Positions 22,447 to 34,462 of a stretch of DNA of 64,000 nt are shown in pieces. A model generated the notes under the pieces. That model worked only from the letters and a program-made list of their open reading frames with translations, was not told the origin of the DNA and ran no database searches. The stretch is from Cryphonectria parasitica EP155. Taxonomy: Eukaryota; Ascomycota; Sordariomycetes; Diaporthales; Cryphonectriaceae. The stretch's first letter is position 1. Each line of letters starts with the position of its first letter. Both the position numbers and the translations under genes were made by a program. The stretch is taken from assembly GCF_011745365.1 (NCBI RefSeq), contig NW_024468912.1, positions 1,240,001-1,304,000 of the forward strand, in the 5' to 3' direction.

Positions 22447-24744
22447 GCGGGCCGGTCGTCAGACCGTTGATGGATCGATTCTGGGCTTTATATGCCCGGC
22501 GCTCGACGTTTCCTGGACCGGACTGGAGTCTTTCCTGGGGAAGGAGAAGGATGATGCAAGGAGGAGGGCGGCGTCTCGTGGACCCATCAAAACGTTCCGT
22601 CCGTCCGGCTGGAACATGCGTGTAGTGGGATAGACAGAACGATTTCTCACGCTGTGTTTTTCCAATTTTGGCCGGGTGATCAGATGAAAGGCTCGTCTCG
22701 TCACTACAGGCTTCGCTCTTTTCTTGTTCTCGATGTCGGGCTCGCTCTGTAAGTGTGCATCCAGGCGTGTGTGAGGGGCGGATCCGTCTAACAACGATGT
22801 GGGTCACTCAACTTTCATCTAGACCTCTAGACGACGGCGACACAAATACTGTATACGGTTTGAGTTGTGTGATATATTGAAAGAAGGAAGAAAAGAAAGA
22901 AAAAGAAAAAGCCAGAAACCAGAGAGGGGTCACCCCATTGGCATGCGACTAAAGGCCTCACCTCACTAAGGGTCCTTCCAGCGCCAGGGCAATCCTTCGT
23001 TTTTTTTGTTTTTTTTTTTGGGTTGGCGTGAAGGCGGCCGAAGGGGTGTCCTTGTGTGCCATTGCCCCAGAAAAGCCCCCAGGTTGGACATTGCTAGCGG
23101 ATTCTGGGGGATATTGGGGCAATCTGGGACGGCGTTGCTCTGGCGGGGTGAACAGGGGGAGCTGTCCCGGGTCGTTGGGACCATTGCACGAGGCGAGTCG
23201 CCTCAGTCCTATGGTACCTACAATGTATTGTACGTGGGGATTGTGATGAGGAGCCCGGTAAGCATCTTCTGATCTTACCCAATACAATACCATGCGTGAC
23301 CTGTCACCTCTTCATTCCTTTCCAGCAGGACGTGGTGATGGATCTGAAACACACTGGCTGGTCTCCTTCGACTTCTCCCGCCCAGCCTCGGGGGGAAGAG
23401 CCTCGACCCACACCACACTTTGGTCTGTTGTGTGTTGTGTCTTGTTGTGTCTCTCTACCTATTGTAGTGCTAGCCCTAACGGCGGGCTGACACTATTGTT
23501 GGAGGGAGGGGGGGGGGGGGGAAGAGAAGCACTTGGCAGGGGTGCGGTTGGAAGATGGTCTCCATGTCGAATGCGCGCCATCCACGCGGAAGAGACAAAA
23601 GAGATGGAGTGAAAGTGCGAGTCTCAGACGGGCCGACAAATCGCATGTGGGAACAGGGGTTGCTGGTCCCGGTCACGGATCGTCGCCCGGGTCTCGCTGC
23701 AAGGGATTATCCTGTTGTGCCAATCCCAAGGCTTCCACAAGCAGCCCGTCGAGGCCGTGTAGCCGCTGGTTGGAGCCGCCACTTTGTTCCGGCTTGGGAT
23801 TGGCGGCGCGCGGGAGAGTAGACACGGCAGACATTGTGGACTTGGCGTGTACCTGGCAGCCTGGCGTGCCTGATTCGCACTAGGAAAGAAAGAAAGAAAG
23901 AAAAAAAGAATTTGTGATTTTGATGGGGATAGAAACAAGACGAAGCATAAGCGGGTCGGGTGTGCTTATGCTCACTATTGTCCTCCACACACACTCCCCA
24001 CCCCCTTCAGCCCGTTCTCCCCGTCTCCTCTTCTTCCCCTCCTCCGCCCGCCCGTGCATGTCAGATTGATGGGAATTTCTCAGCTCCGACCCGCTCGCGA
24101 GGGGTCTCTTGAAGAGCCCTGCGCATTCATTCCTATCACGTCGTCCTTTGCACTTATGTAGGCTCCTATAGTTCAGTCACACTGCAGGGACCTCTGCTAG
24201 CGCTGCTGTCACAAGCGTATTTGCGGGCTGAGCTGGGTTTGAACCGGCGAACCGCGGCCCTACCTCGCCCACAGCATGAGCGGTGCAGACTTCCTTAAGC
24301 AGTAGGTCCAGCAACAAATTTGCCCAGCCCATGTCTCAGCATCGTCCTAAAATCATGTCTGGTTGGACGGACGAATAAGCTCGAGTACAAGAAAGAGAGA
24401 AAGGAGGGGGGGGGGGGGGGGAGGAGATAGACAAAACGGAGTGAGAGGCAGAGAGGGACAGACGGGTCATAATCAGCCAAGGCTTTGCTAGGTAGGGTTT
24501 TCCGGGGGCTGAGACCCACGTTCGGCTCTTTGCGGAGCCCTGATATGGGTCCCATCGGCTGTGCTACTGTGGTGCCACTGCATGCTAGAAATGACACTAG
24601 TCAATCTATCATCGAGTCTCCATGTTCCGCAGCGTTGCGTTGACGCATGACTGGGACGAGGAAGAGTAGCATCGATCGATACTGCGTAGATCCCTTTGAG
24701 GATCATTTATACTACTATAGTAGAGAGAGGTAAGGGAAAGGTGG

Positions 24745-24782
<38 letters not shown>

Positions 24783-25797
24783 TTCCTCTGGGCTCGGTAT
24801 TACCCATCTCGCTGGACCCCTTCTTCACGCTGCCAAGGCGTTGCATGAGTTTACTTGCTTCCAGATAGCCTGGGATGCCTGCTTAGACTTGGTGTTTTTT
24901 TTGTTCAGGGGAACGGAGACTGTTGGTCATTGACTCAACTGTTGGTCATTGACTCGTATCCGCTAGATGGGGTCTAATAAGGCTTGACAGCTCAAAGTCA
25001 TAGTACTAAAAAGGAAGATCCAACATTCTATTTAGTCTAAAACTTACCAAGTATTTATGTAAGTAATTTTAAGACGTTATTGGATCGTCAATGTTACATT
25101 GAGACCCCATCATCGTGGTACCTTTTCTTGCCTTTTTCAGCTTCGTGTTGCCTTGGATAGTAGATTGCCAAAGAAGTCGAGCGCAATATGAAGGAAAGGT
25201 CTAGCCCTCCTTCCATGACTAAGCAAAGCTCGTTCCCCCCACTCAATCCAAGTCGAGCTTGTAATTCATCTCGTCTATCTTAGTTGGTGTCCTGTCTAGC
25301 TAGAATTCAATTGCCATTCGGGGACATGAACCTTCATCGAAGTTAATTACGTCCTTGGAACGTTGGGAGTTTCAGCCCTTCTTTGCTGGCAACTAAATGA
25401 TTTCAGCTTGCTTATCAAATCCTGAGGGACAAGGTGACGTCCTCTTGGAGGTGAAAGAAAGGGAAGGCAAAGGAGCTTCTTGGGGCCAAGTGGTCATTCT
25501 TTGCGCACAGCATTCATTTCACGTGAGGATCGGACCACCATGCCGATTTTCCTTGGGTCCAACATTCTAAAAGATGGGAGATTGGGAAGATTCATTCTCG
25601 GAGTTGTGCTGGTCAACTCCGTCTAGAATCTGGCATCTATCCACGAGTGAAAGGATGAGAGAGAGAGAAAGAGAGGAGGAGCGGGTGATCTAGGGGAATG
25701 CACTTCGTGGGGGTTTTTCTGCTCCAGCAGCCGCAACGCAAGGTCAGTCCTCTCTCAGTCCTACTGGTACTGGAAACACTCCTCTTCTTTCTCCGCC
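22447..25797. other. 3.35-kb gene-free interval with low-complexity tracts
   Basis: Upstream of the WD40-like gene and downstream of the WW-like gene. It contains G tracts of more than 10 bases (near 23510-23521 and 24406-24421), T tracts near 22998-23020, a (GA)n repeat and AAAG runs. No coding pattern or splice structure was found. It is long enough for a non-coding transcript, but nothing shows one directly. Confidence 0.5.
24746..24780. repeat. (GA)n microsatellite
   Basis: About 16 consecutive GA units in the gene-free interval; a (GA)n tract such as this is a common GAGA-type low-complexity promoter element or neutral repeat. Confidence 0.9.
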
Positions 25798-26910
25798 CTA
25801 CTCATCGTAGTACGCCTCCTCAACCTCCTCCTGGTACTCCTCGCGTGCCTCCTCGATGTCACTACCGCTAGCATCCGAGTCCTCCAACGTCTCCTGGTAC
25901 TCCTCTCGCGCCTCCGCGACACTCTCACGGTCATCCTCGGAGATGGGGTTGCCCCACGCGTCCAGGGCAGGACCAGCAGGAGGCTGGGGCTCGTGGAACT
26001 CCTCCTCTGGCGGTGGAGGGGGAGGTCGGTGCTCCTCGTCGTCATCGTCTAGTTGGACATTGCATGTCAGTCTTGACGTTTTGCCACCAAGAAACAAAAA
26101 AAAAAAAAAAAAGGAAAAAGGAAAAAGAAACAAGGCGATGGAAGAAGGGGGACAATCAGTCTTTTGGAGATGATTCATCAATGGCACTCACCCAGGGCTT
26201 CAGCAACAACCGCCGCCCCAATCCCTCCAACAACTAACCCTCCCGCAGCAGCAAGCATCATGTTGCGCTTGTCGTGGTCCTCCTCCTTCTTCTCCGGCTG
26301 CTCCACATACCCCTCCTGCCCACGGTACTCCCCGCCAGCCGGTGGTGGGCCGGCAGGCGATGCGTACTCGCCGCCACGAGCATACTCGCCGTAGGCAGGC
26401 ATGGGCGGCTGCGGCGGGACGTACACGGGCGCGTCCCACAGGGCACGACCTGTGGTCTCGACAAAGTACCAGCGCTGCAGCTGCTCCGAGAAGACGGGCA
26501 GCCACTGGTTGGGCACGGGCGGGTACCCGCTCGGTGGTGGCGGGGCGCCGCCGTAGGGTGCTGGGCTGGCGCCGTAGCCTGGCTGAGGGGATGGCTGGTT
26601 GTACATGGGCTGCTGCTGGCCGTAGGGAGGCTGTTGCTGCTGGTAGTAAGGATCACGCGAGCCGTATGGTGGTTGTGGAGGCGGGTATTGGCCTCCTGAA
26701 GGGTAGCCTTGTTTGTGGTGACGATGATGCATGCATGTCAGCGTGTAATGTCTTTTCTTTTCTCTCTCTCTTTTTGCTTTGTGAGGGAGATGAAAGTGGC
26801 TGGTGAGCGTATTTACCTCCTTGTCCGGAATGCTCCTGGCTTCCTCCGGCGTCTCGGTCCTTGACGGACATGCCGTCAAACTCATCTCTTAGCTTCTTGA
26901 AAAAAGACAT
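25798..26910 (-). CDS. WW-like domain, Pro/Gln/Tyr-rich protein
   Basis: 286 aa in three exons (26910-26817, 26707-26192, 26048-25798). The N-terminus is MSFFKKLRDEFDGM. A low-complexity prion-like segment follows (YYQQQQPPYGQQQPMYNQP and neighbours). A WW-type module lies at about residues 100-130: PNQWLPVFSEQLQRWYFVETTGRALWDAP, with the two defining tryptophans, the aromatic YF pair and the closing Pro. A glycine-zipper-like hydrophobic run (AAAGGLVVGGIGAAVVAEALG) suggests membrane insertion or packing, then an acidic tail with two near-copies of AREEYQE. WW domains bind proline-rich peptides. The function of this fungal family is unknown. Intron 2 contains a long T tract on the coding strand before its acceptor. 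Confidence 0.82.
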
Positions 26911-27967
26911 ATCTGCAGGCTGCTGTGTCTATCAATCTCAGAGAGTGTAAGAAATAGAGAAAATTGTTGTAAGAAAGAAAAGTGTAAGTACGTTGGATAG
27001 TATTCTTCGATTCGAGAAACTTCGTTTTAGGGGAGGTTGTCCCTCTTAAATGTGCAGGCGGGTGAGTCGCGTTGCAAAAAAGACTCACACGTGCACAAAA
27101 AAGAGAGGCTCCAGTATATCTGTCCTGATCATTCGTCACTGGAAACAGTGTATGACAATGAGCGAAATAGTGACACGAACAAGGTGAGTGGGTCTCAATC
27201 TCGCAGCTTTACTCCTCGATATGAAGGTTTGGGTGGTATGTATGTGCTGTCTGTGCAGCTCGCCAAGCATGGCGGAAATCAACACGAAGCAGTAACAACT
27301 GGCCTGCAATCATTCCGATTCCAGCGGGCCAAGACGCTGCTGTTGTCCCACGCAACAAACATGCTCCACAACGCAAGGGCTGCACAGGGCGCATTTTGAG
27401 ACCGCAGGCGATTTGCAGTGTCAGGACGGGCTCATCAGTATCTTGTACCGTCGCTCGGAATCTCGGGAATTCCGCCTGGAGACAAACAGTATTTCGGGGC
27501 CGTAGAAAAGAAGAAGAACAAAAAATAGAATAGGACCTGATCCGTGTATTGCATGACTAATCGATCTAGCAGTCTTGGAAAGTGATGCAGTGATTCAAGA
27601 CTGACTAGAACAACAGTTTTCGTAGATCCACCTCATTTTCAAATAATGCTTGCGCATCATCACAAGTAGCAGAAACGTGGGCTTCCTTGCCTATGAAGAG
27701 CAAGCAAGTTTGGAGATGATAATCCTTGCTAAGCAATAACACGGACTGGATTTGTTCGAGGCGGATTCAAAGCAATAGAGTAAAATTGCAAAGCTAATTA
27801 ACTAAAACATCAAACAAGGACCTTGTATACTACCTAACGATCTGTTGAACAATCTGGTTCCCAATTCATACTTTAGTCTTTATAAGAATGCATAATCATG
27901 CGCACGTAACTAGTCGTGCTCAAGCACATCACTCCAACATCCGATGTTGATTAGCACTCGCTGAGAA
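26911..27967. other. Intergenic, no gene seen
   Basis: Promoter side of the WW-like gene (AT-rich 5' leader just upstream of 26910) and 3' flank of the P450. Short frames only. Confidence 0.5.
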
Positions 27968-30083
27968 TCACGCAGTAATAGGATCTTCCCTGACGACAGC
28001 GTAGAAATCTTTGATGATCCAGATTGCATTTGAGTATCGGTGCCAAGGCTTCTCTGGGTTGAGGAGCTGAAAGTCAAAAGACCGGAGCAGCTGTTTATGT
28101 AATTATTGTCAGCAGCCAAAGGACGGTTGACTGAAGGAGAGAAAGAGGAAGAGAGGCGACTTGTTTTGAACTGACCTCGACAAAGATCTTGTGCATCTCC
28201 ATCCACGCCAACACCTTGCCCAGGCACATCCAGCGACCAACCCCGAATTGCAGATCGACCACCTTCAGACGTCTTGCCCTGGTGGCCTCATCGCAATCGA
28301 TGAACCGTTCGGGTCGGAACATGCTCACATCTGGCCCGAACACTTCCTGGTTCTGCATCAGGCCAACGTGGTTGGGAAAGACCTCTGTGCCCGCTGGGAG
28401 ATACTTCCCACAGATGGTGTCTCCACCGGCAGGGACCACCTTAGGGAGCCCCATAATGACAGGAGGCACAAGCCGCATGCCTTCGTTCAGGACAGCCTAG
28501 GACGCAATGAATCAGTAACCGAAAATGGATAAGCAAGTTTGAAATGAAGTCTGTTGCACTCCCAGAGGGCCGCGACGTGGCTCACCTGAAGATAAGGAAG
28601 ATGTTTCGTCTCCTCACTAGTGACAGGACTCGAGATACGACCTTCTCGGATCCCATCTGTAATCTCTTGTCTGAGCTTTTGGTAGGCATTTGGAGAGACC
28701 ATGAGATACATCAGGATGCCACGAATTGTGGTGATTGATGTCTCGGTCCCAGCTGGCATCAAAAGCGCGAGATCTAGTTCAGCCTCAGCTGGTGACAGCC
28801 CATGCTTGAGCCACTCAGTCTTTCACAGCATGGTTGTCGTTAGTGATTGGCTGGAGGCTGGCATCAGTTACAGTACTCAATACTCACCAGCATGTTCCCC
28901 TCGTGGGCCTTTTCCTGGTCAGGCTTCAAGCTCTCTTGAACTTCTTCATGGAGCACACTATGAGGGTTTGGTGTTCAGTAGATGTCCGCCTTTACCAAGC
29001 TTGGCTAGAATCGTGACTTGAAACTTACCCAAGCCAGCCCTTAGTCAGACTAGGACCAAAGACATGAAGAAAAAGCGGTGAAAAATAGATAGAACGCAAA
29101 AGAGGCACCACCGCAAGGGAGAACATCCAGGGAACTGATTTTTCTGCGTCCTGTAACCACCCGAAGCGATCCTCGTTCAGTGGCAGGTCTCTCCAGGTGT
29201 TACCAATACCAGCTTGAGTAATGAGGTCGACCTGGAAATACTGAAGTGTGCGTCCAATGTCGACAACGGCAGGCCCATTGGCATCCTTGGTTCGCCACTG
29301 CAGAACATTGACCAGCGTGGCAATTTGTGCGTCAACGTTGCTCTCGAGGTTCATCAGGCCTTTGCCTGAGAAGCCCGAGATTAGTTTTGCCTTGCGCTTG
29401 TCATGCTTAGCGGTATCAAGCTCGGAGATCAAGTTATTGCCCCAGGGGTTGAGCCGAAGGGAGGTGTTGAAGGCACTGCGAGCGTAAGTGGAGCGGGCCG
29501 AGTTGACCTGCCAAAGAGGCTCGGGAATGGATACTAGGACACCTGTAGGAGAGATGCGGACTATTTCCCCGTACTTCTCATACAGGTGGATACCAGTTGT
29601 ATAATAATTCACTTTCATGGGTTCTGATCAATACTTGCACATTGACTGTTTTAGGAAAGGTGCGATGATGATGCTTGGGGAGTCATAATGGAAAGACCCT
29701 TTAGGCTTCTTTCACATACTGTGGCGTCTTCTTTCTATTCTTGGAGGACGCCTTGTCATGTGAAAGCGAGTAGAGAATGAAGATGAAGAGGGAGAAGAGG
29801 GAGAAGAGGGAGAAGAGGGAGAAGTGGGAGAAGTGGGAGAAGTGGGAGGGGAGAGAACATTGTCTATGTGGCGAATGGGTTACTTACTCGCTCTGAACCA
29901 TCGGAATATACATAGGCTCGTCAGAGACGCAAGAGGTGGTCCTGGGATGTGTTTGAGACGATACCATTGCACGCCAATGGAGACAACAATATAGAAACAA
30001 GCAATGATGATAGACCCAACCACGGCCTTCGTGGCTGGGATGCTTGACAAGAGACTAATTGTGGTTGAAGACCCCATTGTCAC
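27968..30083 (-). CDS. Cytochrome P450 monooxygenase
   Basis: 512 aa in six exons (30083-29888, 29623-29029, 28957-28888, 28819-28586, 28496-28176, 28090-27968); all junctions keep phase. An N-terminal membrane anchor (AVVGSIIIACFYIVVSIGV) is followed by the proline hinge HIPGPP. The I-helix oxygen-binding motif is PAGTETS, the ExxR is EGMR (LNEGMRLVPP), the PERF motif is FRPERFID, and the haem loop is FGVGRWMCLGKVLAWMEM, with Cys as the fifth iron ligand. The type is that of the many secondary-metabolism or detoxifying fungal P450s; substrate unknown. Intron 1 is unusually long (264 bp) and contains a minisatellite. No other secondary-metabolism enzyme lies within 3 kb, so cluster membership is unlikely. 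Confidence 0.93.
29789..29850. repeat. 9-bp minisatellite GGAGAAGAG/GGAGAAGTG in P450 intron 1
   Basis: About seven head-to-tail copies of a 9-base unit; the first copies end AAGAGG and the last AAGTGG. It lies wholly inside intron 1 (29624-29887) of the P450 gene. Confidence 0.88.
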
Positions 30084-31833
30084 TGTCTAAAAACTAATGT
30101 GTAAGCGATGAGGAGATGACAGAGTGTGGTTGCTCAAGAGCACATACAACAAGAAGGAATATTCAAAAAGGAGGCCACTCAAGTCTACCTACGTAATATA
30201 TAGAGTCTTGGTTGCTCGTACTAAATCGCCGAAAACTTGATCGTTGAGGGAACGAGAACGTTCCAGCTTGCCCATTACGCAGTTTGTGGTTGTATTGCAG
30301 ACAACAATTGCCACGTATGACATCTTGGCGGATGGGAGACATGCTTTTCCAGCGTATTCCGAACACATGTGATGCCGACCAGGGTGGAATGAAGGGTGTG
30401 GTGATGTTCCCTTGAACCACTCTGGCTGAGACGTTAGGTGGTAGTCTACGCGAGGTGCTGACAATAATTAACTGTTTGTGTTAGAGAACCACCTAAGTTG
30501 CATCACAATTCTCCAATCAACGCAGATAGTTCTCCTCTTTCAGCTCCTGCTGCAATGATCGTCGTGCAGTCTACCGTACAAAGCCGCAGTCATTGATTGG
30601 TGCCCACTTTGAGGACAATATGAGGGTGTAGAAGGCTCGACTTTGTCTCCCAATAAGTTGACGAGTACAATCACCTTGTGGCATCCATTTGATGCTTGAG
30701 ATACTTTACTGTGTATACGTTCATTACGGGGGGAGCTTTATTGACTAGAGAAAAAAAAACCACGTTCCGAGTCACGCACTGGCTGCGTCATAGTTTTGCA
30801 GAGCCCATGCCCATGGCTTGACGAGGCGAAGCTCCGACAACAAAGGAATATCAAGCAGCTGCTCAGAGAATTCATCCACCGAAGTAGCTGTATGTGGCTG
30901 GCTGTATGGGCTTATGTCAACCTGGGCTCCCTTGTGATAGGAAGGAAGAAAAGGAAGATCTACTAGGGACTATTTAAACCATATTTGGGTTGACTGGCCA
31001 TCTGAGGTCGATCTTGACCCTTGCTGGCCAGCTACCATCATTCTCTTGTGCCGAGACTTCCGCCAGCTCCGCCGGGTCCAGAGATGGTGGATCTTGCTCC
31101 CCAGCGTGGCGATGACAAATGTCGACCGACATATTGTACCACCACAATGCGCACAGCCTATGCCTAATAGCCGTCGCATTTCTGAATGTTAGATGGTATC
31201 ATGAGCGTAGCGAGAGTGAGGGGAAGAGAGAGACGGAATTCAAGACAATGAGACAAACCTCGATAATCAATCATGACGGACGTGAGGAACTACAAGGACA
31301 AGAGCCAATCAACGCTCAGTGGGCAAGTGTGATCCGCTTGTAGCCACAGCTGGCAGCCACAGCTACTTACTATAGTACTTCAACAGTACTACTGGAAGAG
31401 CAACCAACCAGTCACACGGAGCATAATTTGTTATCGATAATCCGACGGCACAATAAGGCCTCATATAGTATCATTCCCCAAAGAATTTGCAGGAGTCAGA
31501 AAGCCTGGGAAACAAGATACATCAAGAGGTGTGATCTTTTGTAGTTGAACTATTTACAATATTCGTTGCTGTACTGAGATCAATACTGGCTTCAATTTTC
31601 GCTCCGCTCTCCAAAGAATTGTACAGTTGAGAGCCACTTTATGATTGATTTCAATGGTATATCGATCGCCAAAGATGGACTAAGAAAAGAAGTACTAACA
31701 CTCGAACAATACAATCCAAAGCCAATAGAGAGGGAGACAGTCGCGAGCGTGATCCTGGACCCAGATTCTGCCATATCTTGTTCCGTGTGGCCTTTCTCTT
31801 CTTTCCTTTCCCACATCGCATTAACAACATCCA
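30084..31833. other. 1.75-kb interval, no gene seen
   Basis: Upstream region of the P450 and 3' flank of the DUF8021-like gene. Reading frames are short and unconserved. AT-rich patches and short A runs only. Confidence 0.5.
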
Positions 31834-32841
31834 CTACAACCAGGGCGATGTCATGTCCGGGCCACTCAGGTAGACATTGATCTGCATGGCCTGGAGCTCG
31901 TCATTGTAGTACTGGAGCACCTCGAGAGTGTCACCAGTGGCTCCGGTGGGAGACAGCAGCGGCATAGTACCCAGAGCCTTCATCTCCTCAAACCACACCT
32001 CCTGCGCCTCTTGTGCCGAAGTCATGGCGTTTGGTATGAAGGCGGAGACGTTCCCGTAGGGATAGACCGTACCCGGAACTGTGCCGCTGGTCACGACGAA
32101 ACCCAATTCCTCGTCAATGACCAGGCCCACCCTTGCGTTGCTGTCGGTAGGGTGATCAGAGGGCCAGCTGCATCCAAGCGGGGTGGTCGAACCGTTGCCG
32201 TACGTCCCAGGATCGACGACTCGCCAGCCAATCTCGGTGAACTGGCAGCTGTCGCTGACGCTGACCGAGAAGTTGCTAGACGTGGCGAACAGGGCCTCGC
32301 TCAGAGCCTCCAGAGTGGCCCGGCTCGCCTTGGTCCGATTCGCCGGCGGCGACATCAACTCCTTGTAATTTGTCGGCAGTTCCGCAGCCGAGAAGGAGAA
32401 GCCGTGATCGCCGCGGTTCCGGTTGATGAACAGCTCCAGCTCCGTGATCTGCTGGTCAACCACCTTGACCCGGCCCCGAAGGACTGCATCCGTCGCTTTG
32501 TTGCCTTCGCTGATGTCCAGGGCGAAATACGCCGTGCCGTTGGTGGTGTCAATGGCCAGCAGGCTGGGCGGGCCTGCCGTGACGACGGTGCGCCACAGTG
32601 TCATCGTGCTGAGCGCTGCTGGGTGCGAGTTTTCAGTCGCTTGATAGACTGTTGCCATTGGTAGGGTGTATGGATTGCGGGCCACCATGGAGTCCAAAAT
32701 CTGAGTGACTATGTCTGTCATACACTCCCTGGAGCAGTTACTGTTGGACGTACTCCTGTCGACCGATGCGGCGGTAGGCATGGCGGACCCCGTCACCGCA
32801 AAGACTAGGGCTACCGCTGCTGTCACAAGAGACTGCTTCAT
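31834..32841 (-). CDS. Secreted protein, DUF8021-like
   Basis: 335 aa with no intron. The start at 32841 is chosen because MKQSLVTAAVALVFAVTGSAMP is a clean signal peptide; the upstream in-frame Met would bury it. A pair of cysteines follows (NCSRECMTDI). The conserved C-terminal half contains the pattern FTEIGWRVVDPGTYGN, then VGLVIDEELGFVVTSG and a P/G-rich end, with several N-glycosylation sequons. This is the architecture of fungal secreted proteins carrying the uncharacterised DUF8021 domain, some of which lie in natural-product clusters. The domain assignment rests on recalled pattern only. Confidence 0.62.
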   Translation of the reverse strand: MKQSLVTAAVALVFAVTGSAMPTAASVDRSTSNSNCSRECMTDIVTQILDSMVARNPYTLPMATVYQATENSHPAALSTMTLWRTVVTAGPPSLLAIDTTNGTAYFALDISEGNKATDAVLRGRVKVVDQQITELELFINRNRGDHGFSFSAAELPTNYKELMSPPANRTKASRATLEALSEALFATSSNFSVSVSDSCQFTEIGWRVVDPGTYGNGSTTPLGCSWPSDHPTDSNARVGLVIDEELGFVVTSGTVPGTVYPYGNVSAFIPNAMTSAQEAQEVWFEEMKALGTMPLLSPTGATGDTLEVLQYYNDELQAMQINVYLSGPDMTSPWL

Positions 32842-34462
32842 TGTTGCTGTGAGCAATGATTTTTCTGTTCTTGTTATCTCAAAATAAAACAGCCAGAGAT
32901 TGAGGAAGTTTGAAGAGGATTTCGAGGTCCAGCTGTGAGATCGACAGGAGTAGGATGCCAAGTGAAAGGCTTGGGAAGCAAAGGAAAAGCCTCCATGTCC
33001 AGGAGCAAATAGAGCATATGTATTTATATTCATACATACAATTCTGTGTATACCATCAGGGCACTGTATCGCAAGCGAGTACAGGTTGACTACTGAATTA
33101 CCCGATGTGGTTGCCGTTGATATTTTGGCAGTCCGGGCTCAACCCCCTAGCTTTCCCCACGTTTCTCTTCTCCCCCACAAGCCGAAAAGTCTAGAGTTTA
33201 CATACTGTCTTCATTGGCATTATATCCTCCTTGTAGATCTTATACTCAATCTGCTTCCGCTGTTCAAAGCTTTCCCCGCGTTTTCCAAAGTTCTTCTCCT
33301 GGCTCCCGACTCCCCCACATGCCGGAATTATAACGTCAACAAACATGCTCTCAATGTCACACAATATTATGGCTGGGCGACAAGAACTTTGCCATTTATG
33401 GGGAAAAGAAAGAAATGAAAAGGAAAGCCAGGAGCAAAGACTGGGGCAAATTACGGTAGATCGGTGCCAGGTAGGTTTGTTTGGAAAGATCTGTGAGCCG
33501 GTAGTGATTCCCGTCTGCGCTATGTTCTTGGCTCATGTCTATGGTGGAAAGAAGCTCATCTCCGACATTAAAGCAGAATCGAGTTGTTTCTGGGAGGGAT
33601 CGCGTGATTACGCTTGGAAGCACTATAGTTTCAAAGTCTGCGAGTATAGATTCGGAACGAGTCCTCCCTGTTTGATGGTTCAGATTATTTCTTGTTTTGG
33701 GCTTACAAGTCGGAAATTGTATCCATGGTCACAGAACCTAGCCAGGCACAGATAATATGACTGGTGTGTAGGTAGGAAAATGCTTGCGTCTGACCTCTGA
33801 GGGGGGTTGGGGAAAGAGAGGGAGGGGGGTTATTTAAGATTTCGCTTGGATGTATCTTCAACGAAATAGTGAAGAGATGAAAAAAACATCTGTTGGTACT
33901 AGATAAGATCTACAATGCATTGCGAAGCGTAGATCAGCAACGAACCAATCATGAAAGTAAGGATGGAAGTACTATGGTATCTATTGTATCAAAGCAAACA
34001 CATCTAGGACGAAACATGTCATCTCAGAATGGCTATTGCACCAGGATTAATGAGAGAAAGCAGAACCAAAAAAAAAAAAAAGGAAAAAAAGAAGGCCGCT
34101 AATTAAGGAGATATGCCAAGGAATGATAGATCTAGAAAACGTTAGTGCGCAGTCTGATGTCAAGGAACAGCCCAAAGAGGCGCAGGCTGGGCGAATGGAA
34201 TAGTATGCAACCAATGATATGTATAGAAAATGATTGGAGTATTGAGATGACCCAATTGGATAACGATTGTACACTGCTTGCAAACCAATCACTTGTCCAT
34301 CCCTGTTCTGCTTTTAACGAATGCACACTGACACACCACCTATAGAAGAAGACGAAGAAAAAAACGAAAGAATAGTCCTTGTGCAAAGGTACATGAGACC
34401 GTGAGAACAGCCTGGTGATGCAAAGACTTGTGAGCAACCTGTGAATACATGATGTACGCAAC
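32842..34462. other. Intergenic, no gene seen
   Basis: Between the DUF8021-like start and the HeLo-like 3' end. Contains short repeated CCCCCA/CCCCAC phrases near 33145-33320 and A-rich tracts near 34070-34090. No coding pattern. Confidence 0.5.

Noticed and set aside
24210..24330. Possible tRNA on the minus strand (GGTTCAAACCC resembles a T-arm/B box)
   Set aside because: No D-arm or A box at a proper distance and the acceptor stem does not pair with a 5' segment in a 72-90 base window.
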